Positions 48,301-59,546 of a stretch of DNA of 64,000 bases are shown in pieces. The stretch is from Zizania palustris (taxonomy: Eukaryota > Streptophyta > Magnoliopsida > Poales > Poaceae), in NCBI GenBank assembly GCA_019279435.1, contig JAAALK010000087.1:236357-300356 (forward strand). The letters run 5' to 3'. The notes under the pieces are model-generated. The model saw only the letters and a list, made by a program, of their open reading frames with translations. It did not search any database and was not told the DNA's origin. Both the position numbers and the translations under genes were made by a program. Position 1 is the stretch's first letter. Each line of letters begins with the position of its first letter.

Positions 48301-50638
48301 CCTGTGTTAAGATCGGTAATTTTCTTGCATTCGTGTCTTCTTGCTTAGACACGTGGTTGGAGGATGATCAACTTGAAGCAATTCTGCAGTCAGCTTCTAC
48401 AGCAGTGACTGAAAACCAATGGTTTTGTATTCGTGAGGTTTCTCCAGAATGGGCATATTGTTCTGAAAGTACAAAGGTATCATATGGAGTTAGGTGTTAA
48501 TATTCTAGATTTTGCTTTCTTCTTTTATTGTTGGTAGGTATTCAACTATCTATGCATACCGGCATGTGGCATTTGATACTATATGTACATTACGAGCTTT
48601 CATGAAATCCAAGTTCATCTATTGCCACAATGACAATGGTCTTATCCATTTGGTTAATCTTGTGTTCAGACAAATTCGGCAATGATATTACAGGCCGCAT
48701 CAATTAATTAGAGATCTATAAAAATGTAATGCAGGTTATCATTGCAGGAGACTTCCTTTGTGACGCATCTCATGGTTCATGGGCAATACTATTCGGCGAT
48801 GTTAAGGTACCTGTGGAGATTGTTCAGCAAGGCGTCATTCGTTGCCATACTCCATGCCTTGATGCTGGAAAAGTGAGAATGTGCATGATCGATGGAAATG
48901 ACAAAGCCTGCAGTGAAGCACGAGAATTTGAATTCCATAATAAGCCAACCAAAAGCATTGAAGCGCGGGAATTTGAATTCCATCAGAGGCCTAATGAAAG
49001 CAATGATGAGTTATTGTTGCTTTTGAACTATGTTCAGTTGCTTTTTGATGGTCGTGTTTCTGAGCAATTTTTAAAGTTTGGCTTGCAGCTCCCAAATCTT
49101 GAATGCAAACTCCAAGCTAGCCCCTCTAAAATTATCAAGGGAATATATGAGCAGCCAAACCATGACACTGTAATAAATCCTGTCATGCAAGTACTGCTTA
49201 ACAACAAGTTTGAAGAGTGGTTATCATCCAGATATGAACGAAACAGCGAAGGTAATCATTTTCTCCCTAGACGATACCATGGTGTTATACATACAACTGC
49301 TGCCTTGGGATACAACTGGGCTTTGAATCGGTTACTTAGTTCTGGTGTACTTGTAAATTACCGTGATGCAAATGGATGGACTGCTTTGCATTGGGCTGCA
49401 CGATTTGGCAGGTAAAGCATTCTGGATTTCTCCTGGGGGAATTGATTACTTGTCTGCTAGCTTCCTCTAATGTGATTTCCTCCTGACTTGTTCATGATAA
49501 AAACCGACAGGGAAGAGACGGTGGTTCTCCTTCTCGCTGCAGGCGCTGCAGCTGGTGCACTTTCAGACCCGACATCAGAAGATCCTGCTGCCAAAACACC
49601 TGCTTCAGTAGCTTCTGCATATGGTTTCAAGGGCCTTTCTGCATTTCTTTCAGAAGCGGAACTAACAACTCATCTTCATTCTCTCGAATCAAATGAAAAT
49701 TGTGCTCCTGGAAATGGAATACCGAGAGTTGTGGATAGAATATCAGACAAATTTGCCCATGTGCATGGTGGTAGTGATGATCAGCTTGCGCTTAAGGATT
49801 CCCTGGGAGCTATCCGAAATGCTGTTCAAGCTGCTGGGCGCATACAAGCTGCCTTCCGTGTGTTCTCCTTCAGAAAGAAACAGCAGGTGGCTCTTCAGAA
49901 TAGAGATAGCCACACCGTATCCATTCGTGAGATGGTTGGTGCCGCTTCACGCGGTATGCTTGAGAAAGCTGTATTATCTATCCAGAAGAACTTCAGGTGC
50001 TGGAAGAAACGTAAAGAGTTTCTGAAAATACGCAAAGATGTCATCAAGATACAGGTGAGTTTTGATAAGATCTGTAACATGTGCAAAATAACTAGGATGT
50101 ATACTTGGGTGCATTATTTGGCTCAAGTCTTGATGGTTCTGTACAGATGATATAATAATTCCTCTTTCATGATAGGCACGTGTCAGAGCTCATCAACAAC
50201 ATTGTAAGTACAAGGAGTTAATTCGAGGTGTTGGCATCCTTGAGAAGGCCATGCTTCGATGGTACCGAAAGGGTGTTGGTTTGCGAGGGTTCCATTCTGG
50301 AGCAATGCCAATCGACGAAGAGGAAGAAGACGACATAATCAGCGTTTTCCGGAAGCAAAGAGTGGAAACAGCTATTAATGAAGCTGTTTCGAGGGTATCA
50401 TCTATCATCGATAGTCCTATTGCAAAACAGCAATACCGAAGGATGCTCGAAATATACCAACAAAAAAAGGTCAGCTTACAAACTTTGGAACCCACTGGAT
50501 GTGATTCAGTTAAAGCCTGAATGATCATGGCAAAACCTGGCCCTATGGTAAACATTTCATGCAAGTAAAATGTGCATTGTTTTACAATGTGAGCTCACTG
50601 AAATGTTTTTCCTATCACAGGATGACAATGAAAAGTAG
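45398..50638 (+). CDS. CAMTA: Calmodulin-binding transcription activator (CAMTA), with two apparent 1-base frameshifts
   Basis: CAMTAs are nuclear Ca2+/calmodulin-responsive factors. Inferred exons: 45398-45410, 46030-46154, 46258-46373, 46680-46768, 47368-47413, 47767-48237, 48349-48476, 48735-49411, 49511-50054, 50176-50469, 50621-50638. Corrected length is about 840 residues. CG-1 DNA-binding domain about 8-128 (RSRWLKPKEVLRILQ, GAWFLFNRRVLRYFRNDGYE, TFQRRVYWMLDP, DHIVFVHYRDV); TIG-like region about 331-410; ankyrin repeats about 510-620 (NYRDANGWTALHWAARFGR); IQ and calmodulin-binding helices about 670-780 (AAGRIQAAFRVFSFRKKQQ, SIQKNFRCWKKRKEFLK). The frame breaks in exon 2 at the A-run 46105-46107 (one base short: ILQ should be followed by NHEQFIITHK) and at the start of exon 7 (48349-48352, one base short before TWLEDDQLEAIL). 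All other exons are open. The last intron may be skipped, giving a different short tail ending DSVKA. Assembly error or early decay are both possible. Confidence 0.82.
45620..45654 (+). repeat. (TTCCTAG)5 heptamer repeat in CAMTA intron 1
   Basis: Five exact heptamers followed by a partial unit, within the first intron of the CAMTA gene. Confidence 0.92.
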
Positions 50639-52727
50639 AAGTTTGGCCAGCAGCTCATGTTTATGGCAATGTCAGTCATCACATGTGTTACCACAATGAC
50701 AAAGCACAAGCACTAGCTGGCCACTATTCCCATGTCCGTCCTTGTTAAATGATCTGACGAGCAGCTGGCCGAATGAATAACAGTAAATCCATGGTGATTG
50801 ACGTGCAGCGGATCCTGTAAAACCAGAAGAATTTATCGATGAACCCGTACCATCACGGATCGATTCTTGCTAAAAATTTCTTCTTTTACATGTAAACGTC
50901 ATGGGCAAAGCTGACTGACACTCAACGAATACTTTGTAGAGTGTTTAGAAAGGTGTAAGGTTTTTACATTCGAGAGAAGTTCAAATAGACACCAACAGAG
51001 ATGAAACCATCAGCTTATTGTACTGTGACACTGTAACATCTGTACTCTCTTGCATTCGTTACTCGCGTGTATATATGGTAATAAATGTGTGGTGAATTTT
51101 AAATGGAAGCTTATTGCCAATGAGAAGTACCCTATCTCTTGCACATGGAATGATGAACCTCATTAATACTGATGCAGTATACAAATCAATCAAAGCACAA
51201 GAGAACAGATGTAGGCCTGGAAGGCTGGAACTCATTAAAGCTGCACCACTCGCACCACTCCAACAGTTCATATTATCTTCTCTTGTGATCAATTTGGCTC
51301 CAATTCCACCTGGGTAGAACAAGATCAGATAGCAAAGTAATTCCAGCAGAATCATAAACTAATAGGTAGATGTGAACTGCTGGTGTAAGCACTGGACAAG
51401 CACAAAATGACTGAACTGCTGGAGCAAGAAGATTAGACCATGGCAACCACTAGCATTTGTTTAGCTCAAGAAAGTGCGTCACTTTGGACCTTGGAGATGA
51501 TAAACATAATGCAGCAGTTAGGTACCATCGCAATGGTCCGGACCACATAATAAAACAATCCTTGGCGTCATCCAAAACCATTTCATCAAACAAAGGCAAC
51601 AGCATCCAGTGCGATATTTTGCAGGTAAGAGAGCAGGAGAAACTTGAGGCCAGCAAAAGACAAGCAAAAGTTCAGCTGAGAGCCGACGGCGGCACTAATC
51701 TGTCAAATGTCAATGGAAGAAACACAAAGGCTTCACCTTTGAACGTGTCATTTACAGCTTCCACAAACCGCGCAAAAATACACATCCAAATATACCAAAG
51801 GAATGCCTGCACATGTCACCAACACCTAATATGTACACCATAAAATTCCCGAGGAAAAAAAAAGAGATAGGAAAATTTTCTCCCCCTACATTTATATTAC
51901 AAAAGGCAGAGGACATCTGCCAGATCGACTTTTGCAGTTAGTGAATGCAGCTGCCATTTTCACACGCCTTGACTTCAAGAGGTTGTTGAGTACGTTGCTG
52001 CACATCCATCTTGCTGCCATGCAATTGCACAGTTGATTTTGCCTCTTGATCAGATGATGTACCACGAATTAGAACATGGGAGGTTCCATCGCAAGACCTT
52101 TTGTGCTTCATTCCTGAAGAATAAGGAAAAGCATTGCATTAGACCTGGAGGATTCCATTAACTTACAATAATGACCTCAGAAGATATCAACATCAGAGTT
52201 TGCTTTAAGAAAGTGTCATAGTTCTTTAGAACCACTACCAATAAACTTCAGCAAAGAGAGGTGCTAAGATAATTTTAAGTTCTGTAGACCTTAGCGATGG
52301 CCTAGCAGCACTATTCTAGCTTTTTAAATTGGCAGGGAGAACTGCTTTGTGTCTAAAATAGATAGTATTGAATTGTCTGTCCCCCAAGATGAACCTAAAG
52401 ACATGTTTATATCCTAAATAAATCTAATTGGAACAGTTTTACCGAATTGCAGGCCATACATTTATGACATGTTGGATATGATCTCTAAATTTGCAAGTCC
52501 TAGAAATTGAATTATCTGAGTGCAATAGAAGATATGGCCAATAGTTGTTGCCACCTCATGTTTATTTTACCACCAAGAGCACCAAGCAAAAATCAGATAA
52601 AATTCATTTTACATAACTCAAGTAATTAGAGAAGAGCTTACTCTTGGGAACACAGCATCTTGGACAAAATTCTGTGCCATGGTGTGTGGCGACACCCTCC
52701 ACCAATTTACACTCCACATAAACCTAC
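50639..52727. other. Convergent intergenic region between CAMTA and the histidine kinase
   Basis: Contains the CAMTA 3' flank. 51457-51843 is open on the plus strand for 128 codons with a donor-like CAG|GTAAGA at its middle (51625), but no partner exon is clear. On the minus strand, two spliceable pieces (52642-52723 and 51938-52113) lie just past the kinase stop; see findings. No gene can be assigned with confidence. Confidence 0.4.
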
Positions 52728-55700
52728 CTATTCAACTTGGTCATGTTTTTGGAAAAACCGAGCTACTTCTCTGTACAGTTGCTCCCCTTCAAATGGCTTG
52801 TAGACATAACCATCCATTTCGCTTTTCAGCACTCCTCGTGTGTTGCTTGGATAACATCTGCTGTCATGGCTAATATTGGAGTTCGCCACCTCTGAATACT
52901 AGCACATTCTGGTGGTGCCTCTCCACGCTCTATCCGCTCATTTAGATCTCTTTCCATCACTCTAATCCTCTTAGTGGCTTCAAACCTGAGAAAAGAACCC
53001 ACTCCATGATGCATATATGCACAAAAGAAATGCCAAATTAATAGTATTCAAAATAAAACACAGGCATCCTCAGAAAAGACTTACCCATCCATCTCTGGCA
53101 TTTGTATGTCCATGAAACAAGCATCAAAAATATGGGGGGGTTTTAGCAATGTGATTGCCTTTTTCCCCGCTGTCTGCACAAGTGACTTCTGCACCATACT
53201 TCTTAAGAGCACCAGCAGCCACTTTAAGGTTACAATATTGTCATCAACCACAATGATTTGCTTCTTGTGAAGAAGACTGCCCAATGTTGAATTGCCAACC
53301 ACTTCCATTTCTACAGTGCACTTTATCAACCCCACCCAATGCTCGTCGTAGTGCGGCCTGTAGCATGCTTGCACGAAGCGGCTTCATTACTACATTCATG
53401 TTGTGTTCCCTGGATATATCTGAACACCCTTGGAGAACTTGTAGTACACCCCAAGAGAAATAAACTTAGGAGAGTCTGTCCTGTTTTTATTCCTCAATTT
53501 GTTAACCAAAAGAGGCATGCATTGGGATTCCTTCAGCCAGGTTTCCTTGTCAATTAGCACTAGATTCGCAGTCAGTGATCCACAGTCTAATTTAGAACTG
53601 AACTGATTTAGGTCAGCTATCAATTCGGTTTGAACTCCAAGTCTTTGCAAGTGGTACTCGGTAACCTTGGCACGGACCGGCCTATGATCAACAACCAATG
53701 CATTGATCCCTTTAAATTCAGACAATTTGATCTCATTACCTTTGCAGTGTGCCCTCATAAGCACTGCAGTGAAGGTGAAAGTGGAACCAACATAGGGTTT
53801 ACTTGCAAACCCAATTTCTCCCTTCATGAGACCAACCAAGCACTTGCTGATGCTTAATCCAATGCCAGTGCCACCATGGATACGGGCAATGGATGGACCT
53901 ACCTGCATGAAAGGGGTGAACACACGGGATTGGGCTTCAAATGGGATGCCAACACCGGTATCTTCAACCGATATTACCAAACTTATTGAATCAGATGTGC
54001 TGGGTGCAAAAGACATCTCAGATGCGTGTAATTCCCTGTTGAAAAGACGAATGTTTCTCCCAGCTACGCCTTCTATTGGCTACTGGATAGCCACTTAAAG
54101 TGTTTGTGTTCTGAATTCCTGTCTCCACCTCTAAACAACTCATGACCTCTTCAATGACATGAACTGTCAGGTATATATGCCCTCTCTCTGTGAACTGTTT
54201 TAAAGGAAATAAGCTGTCAGAAAATGACAAACAAACACATAAAATAATTGCATTTGTGCCATTCATTATACCAATTTTCTTACCTTTATCGAGTTCCCAA
54301 CAAGATTTGTAATGATTTGCCTCATCCTGCCAGGATCGCCAATAAGTATTGGCGGAACTTGATCTGAGACATACACTGCCAACTGCTCTCGTAGTGTATC
54401 AAAATGAGAAACAATAGCAGAAACAAAGTTAGTGACTTGTAACAAATTCAACAAGACTGCAGTGCAATAACTCTACTCTTAATTACCTCCAGTCCTTTCT
54501 CCTGAGCTTTCCCGCAAAACAGAGACACGATGTCGTCACAAACTGTTCTAAGATCAAAAGGCACTGCCTCAAGCTCAAGTTTACCAGACTCGATCTTCGC
54601 CTGATCAAGAACCTCGTTGATGAGAGAAACCAAAGTTTTTCCACTAGCTTGGGCAGTTCTAACATAGTCCTGCTGCATTGTGTCCAAATCAGTATCCATG
54701 AGCATTTGGAGCATCCCTGAAAAAGAAAGGGAGTTGTTCATACCATGCACTCTAAATAACAATTAATGGTATGCATTACTACGTCCATATCAACACGGGA
54801 TGTCATTTTAGACTCTTGTGCTAAAAGAAAACTTTGACCATGAATATACATAGAAGTACTTACATCCATAATCAATGTACTTCCAAAATATTGATGGTCA
54901 TATTTGTAAATTTGAGACGATGTCAATGCCTAAAACGACGATTATTTCAAAATGAAGGCAGTAAGCCAATCAAGCACTCACCTAGGACACCATTCATTGG
55001 TGTTCTGATCTCATGTGAAACAGTAGCCAAGAACTGCAAGCAAAAAAATATTATGGAATGAGATGCATGTCCTAACTTCTAACTCAGGTAAGTATGTGTG
55101 CCCCTTAAATAGAGTGAGACTAAACACCTGTGACTTGGCAATATCTGCATCTTCTGCACGCTGTCTTGAGTTCTGTCATCTTTCGGTAATCATCTTCAAC
55201 TTTAGCAATCCGATTGACAGTAGCATGAAATAGTGACCGATCAGTAAAGCGATCACAAGAGTCCGAATGATGACGTTATCGCTAGCCATGGCAATGGTGG
55301 CTTTTTGCATGAACCTGATAAAAGATAAACAGATCACATGCACAGTTATTCTAAAGAAAGTTATCACATGAACATTATGCTGAATACGTTCCAATATAAG
55401 GGCAGATAAAAGGGAGTGAAACAAATCAATCACCTGCAATGCATCTCATGCTTTCTGGACGGATCACCAAAGTTCAGCATACTGACATGGCACATACCAT
55501 TCCCTGTATCATTCGAACCGTACATACTGATTGGACTCTCGTTTGTAGTATCATACACGTTAACCATGATGGACTGCTTCCCCGCAAGTTGATGAAGCAA
55601 CTTATCGACGAGTGCTTCTATGTCAAATATGCCACCTAAATAGCTGTTTGCACGCGCAAGAAGAAAAAAGAGGAGAGATCAGTTATGATTCTGATTGAAA

Positions 55701-57028
55701 CAGAAGCTAGGTTGGGCTCATGTAAACTTTACCCTATAGCGGCTTGGATGCGTTCGTGCGGCCTCGCATTTGCAGGGAGCTCAGACTTATAAACAGTGTA
55801 TGTCGAGATAACTCCGAGGCGATTATTCAGTAGTTTGAAAGGAGCAGTCAGGACGCCCTTGCCAGATTTTCTAGAGGCTAGTATGTTTTCGCGGTCATTC
55901 TGTAAAAATCAAAATGCATAGAGTATCCTCTTCATTTAGATGGCAGCCAAAGCAAAAGTTACAGAAGAACATCACCGTGACACATCAGTAATTCCAAATT
56001 ATGGCTTTCCCGAAGTTCAAAAAAAACAGGATAAATAATTTGTGTAGGGTAGCAAGAAATTGACAGGGCAAAAAATCACGGTGAAAACACAGGCAAGGAA
56101 CCACATGGCGCATACCAAAGTTTGCAGCTTTTTACGGGACTAGGATAAAAGATCAACGCAATCTTAGGAAGCACACTGGAGAAAGAAAGAAGTTTTCTTT
56201 TTGCGATGAGAAAACAAAAAAAAGAAGGATGTTTGGAGATGCAAGAAATCCTCACATGTCCGGAGAGCATGTCGAAGGAGATGACGTGCTTGTAGGCGTC
56301 CTGCGCGAAGATGACGGGGGCGTACTCCTCCGCCGGCTCCCGGATCTCAGGGACGGCGCCGTCGCCCGGCCCCGGCGACTGCTTCTTGGAGGAATACATC
56401 TTCTTGATGCTCCACCCCTGCTGCCGCTCGAACTGCTCACGCTCGGCGTGCGTCACCCGCACGGCGTACGCCACCCCGCTCGTCAGCGGCCGCTCGAACG
56501 CCGTCCTCTCCGCGTACCTCGCGAACGTCATCTGCGGCGCGTTCATCAATGGAAATTCCATGGCGATGCGGTTAATCGACCGAGAGAGAGACGGAAGAAA
56601 GCAAGCAAGCATGTATGTGTGTGCTACCTGGTCGATGGCGGAGGGATTCTTGGAGTGGTGAAAGGTGGAGACGAGGATGGCGAGGGCCTGGAGGTGGTTC
56701 ATGCTGACGTTGAACTGGTCCTGGAGCATGCGGGCGCGCTCGTCGCACATGCTGGAGAGCGCCTCGCGGCGCTTGTCGACGGCCTGGGAGCTCATGAAGC
56801 AGAGGATGCACAAGGCGATGAGCGACCAGCCGACGACCCAAGCATCAGCAGCCAACGCGATCGCTCACGCAGCTTGCGCGTTCCCCCCAAGTAGTGGCTG
56901 GAGATGTGGCTCCACAGCGCCCTAGCCCACTCCTTCTCCGGCAGCGGCAGCAGCCGCAGCACCAGTCCCATCCTGTCCAGTCCCAGGAAGCTCAGGCTCA
57001 GCCCTGCCGCCCCCCTTTTCTCCTCCAT
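52728..57028 (-). pseudogene. HK3: CHASE-domain hybrid histidine kinase (cytokinin-receptor type) with multiple lesions
   Basis: Cytokinin receptors are membrane hybrid kinases: CHASE sensor, His-kinase core, receiver. Minus-strand exons in order: 57028-56628, 56531-56256, 55899-55733, 55643-55434, 55314-55128, 55033-54982, 54716-54487, 54382-54284, 54194-53085, 52985-52728. About 990 codons if intact. Visible: transmembrane WVVGWSLIALCILCFMSSQA; CHASE motifs (MTFARYAERTAFERPL, EEYAPVIFAQD); phospho-acceptor His in FLATVSHEIRTPMNGVL; N/G boxes (RQIITNLVGNSIK, VEDTGVGIPF, GGTGIGLSISK); receiver IIVVDDN and FMDIQMPEMDG. Lesions against the expected frame: one C short in run 56883-56888, in-frame TGA 56867-56865, indels near 55226, 55164, 54055, 53420-53455, 53304, 53230, 53166 and 52828. 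Some cancel in pairs. Splice sites are intact. The motif series matches rice OsHK3 as I recall it, so the symbol is tentative. It may be a true pseudogene or a functional gene in unpolished sequence. Confidence 0.8.
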
Positions 57029-57600
57029 CCCCGGCGAGGCCCTCGTCCAACGCGCACCGCTCATCTCATCTCAATCCCACCCGGACGCTACATCGCCGGC
57101 GAGGACGGCCCCTGAACTCTTGGCCCCGTCTCAGTCACCGCCGCCGCCGGCCGGCGCTCTGCTTCCGTCCCCTTCACTAACCAGCCGGATCACCAAGAAT
57201 GCCCCAAAGTAAGCCGCTTTCCCCTCCCTCTGTCCTCCAAGAGGCAGCGGCAGAAGAACAGGAGCTAAGCCTGGAGCAGGAGAAAGGCCGTGTGTCCGTA
57301 CTAGACGAGATCGAGTGGATTGGGGTAGGTTGAGTTGCGGCAGCGGACGCACAAGAGAGGGGTAAGGAGGAGGAAAGCAGGGGAGGTGGGTGGAGGTGGA
57401 AAAGGAGAAAAAGGAGCAGCAGCCGCAGCGCAGCAGAGGAGAGGAGGGTGTGTGCTGGGATTGGGGAGAGACCAAGCAAGCAAGACGGCAAAGAGGGAGG
57501 AGGAGAGGTGGCACCAAACCAATCACAACAGTGAGAGAGACCAGCACGCAAGTTGCTCTCTCTTCTTCACTGGACTTGTAGCCATTGCTATTGCTATTTG
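57029..57600 (-). promoter_or_regulatory. Probable leader and proximal promoter of the histidine kinase gene
   Basis: On the minus strand this is CT-rich (long CCTCC, CTCTC tracts), like other grass leaders in this window, and it adjoins the kinase ATG at 57028. The overlapping open frames encode Ser/Pro/Leu-rich low-complexity products and are not taken as genes. The start site is not resolvable. Confidence 0.4.
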
Positions 57601-59280
57601 CTATTTGCTATTAATGTTTATTTTTATTTAAATATATCAATATAATTAATATAACATTTTTAATAAATTGGCATAGTGTATTTTTAATAAAATTTAAAAT
57701 ATGATTTTGACAGATATGTAATTAGTATAAACAAAAATGAGTAAACTTTAAGCTTACTCACCTTGTATACTAGACAATACTAGCATGATAATCGTAAATT
57801 CGGTCACCGTAGAATCAACGGCAATAATAATAATCAAGCTTGAATAAACCAAACAAGCATGAAACGTATACAGATCGAGTTACAGACTAATGGAAATATT
57901 CATGTGTTTACTGATACGCTCCTAGTAAAAAAAAACTGTTTTTTTCTCCATACTCCAAGGCTCACCACAACCAGAGTTGGAGTTATGTGGGAGAGATCGT
58001 AGAGGATGATAAGGGGTGGGGCCCACTTGAAGGATCTCCGTCGGCCGTCCAAAGGCAATGCGATGAGATCGAGAGCTTGGCTTGGCCATCTAGTCGCAGG
58101 GCTTAGGGTTCCGGTCCTGCTCGTCCGATTCATCACTCTCCCTCTCACACACACAACACGACCACGTTCATCCTCTGCCTCTGCTTCGCTTTGTATGGTA
58201 GCTAATGCCACAGCCCTTGGACGCTAGCATCTCCTCTCCTCCTCCTCCTCCCTCCGGACTCCAATTATAGAGAGATAGAGAGATGTTTGTCACTGTGTGT
58301 GTCTGTTTCCGTCTCAGGCTCAGCGATGGAGATCGAGAGACCCAACGCAAGTGCGCGGGCTGCTAGCTGCTGTTGATGCGATCGACTCTCCTCCTCCTCC
58401 TCCTCTTTTTGGTGCGTGCTGGAGAACAGAAATGGTATATTACAGAGAGAGGATTTAAGGCTAATATCACGGCATGTCTAAATCCAAACATGATCTGACC
58501 GTTTGAACAGCAGCGCGCAGCATCTGATTAAAGCTGACTAAGCTCATCAAGCCTCCCCTCTATCCTCTCCTCTCCTCTCCTCTCCTGCACAAGGAAAGAT
58601 CCATGCAGACTTGTCGTCCATCAATGCGGCGGCAGATTTTCCGGCGACCGGCATCCGTCCAACGGCAAGCTTCAACCACGCCGGGACAACGCCGGAAGCC
58701 ATGATTGCCCGGCCCTCCGGCCGTCCGATTCGCGCCGCGGACGGCCCAGACCGGCCTCATTCATCCGACGGCTGGGAGTCGCGGCCGCCGCCAAACGGAC
58801 GGCCCGGATGGAGCCAGCCTTGGTGTCCGCTTTTTGCAGGCTTAATTGCGGCCACTGCAGCTGCAAGGACGGGGGTGACACTGTCACTGTTGCATCCTCT
58901 TTTCTGCATCACCGATCCACGCCCAAACTGATTAATTAATCCTTACTGAAATATTAATCGTTAAATTATTAACAATAACAAATCTATCTAACTTTATTTG
59001 CCACTGTAAAACGTGGAGGAACTGGTCACTACGCTGCTTATATATTACAGTTTTTACAGCTAAAGGTTTCATTTGCCGTCAATACTAGAGACTTTGTTTT
59101 TATGCAAAGGTGATAAATAAATAAATAATAGTGAGATTTAAAAACAACAGTAATTATTATTATTAATAATAAAATGTGTCTATATCTTATAAAAATGTAT
59201 TTTTACTATAATATTTATAAATTATTGGTAAAAGTAACAAAAAAAAAAAAAATCGCTTGCTTTGTTTGCAAGTAAGTAGT
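57601..59280. other. Intergenic, no supported gene
   Basis: AT-rich to 57.9 kb, then mixed, with CT-rich and TCTCC microrepeats at 58560-58590 and a GC-rich stretch at 58610-58870 that has overlapping open frames and no recognisable domain. Confidence 0.4.
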
Positions 59281-59282
59281 AC

Positions 59283-59546
59283 TCCCTTTGATTCCTTATA
59301 ACTCGTTTTAGGATTTCTTATTTAAAGGAAAAATAAAGCAACATGGTTATTTGAGTTGATTTCTTAATACTTATGATGAGAGTCTAAAATATCTATATAA
59401 CTAATATATATGGCATTATAGAGTGATAGTAAATAGTATTTAAGGAATAAACTTGCTAATTTATGAACCAGTAATATAAGAAAAAATAGAAATTAAGTTT
59501 TTCCAGACACACAGAGGGTTAGAAGTGAAGTTTTTTTGAAACGGAG
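59283..59546. mobile_element. Worn Stowaway-like MITE
   Basis: Starts CTCCCTTTGATTCC after TA and ends with GAAACGGAGTGATTA, a degenerate inverted repeat of the CTCCCT/ACGGAG kind. The interior is AT-rich with no coding content. The right end is imprecise. Confidence 0.55.

Noticed and set aside
57131..57551. Minus-strand frames of 120-138 codons upstream of the kinase
   Set aside because: CT-rich leader sequence producing Ser/Leu/Pro low-complexity products; position fits an untranslated leader.
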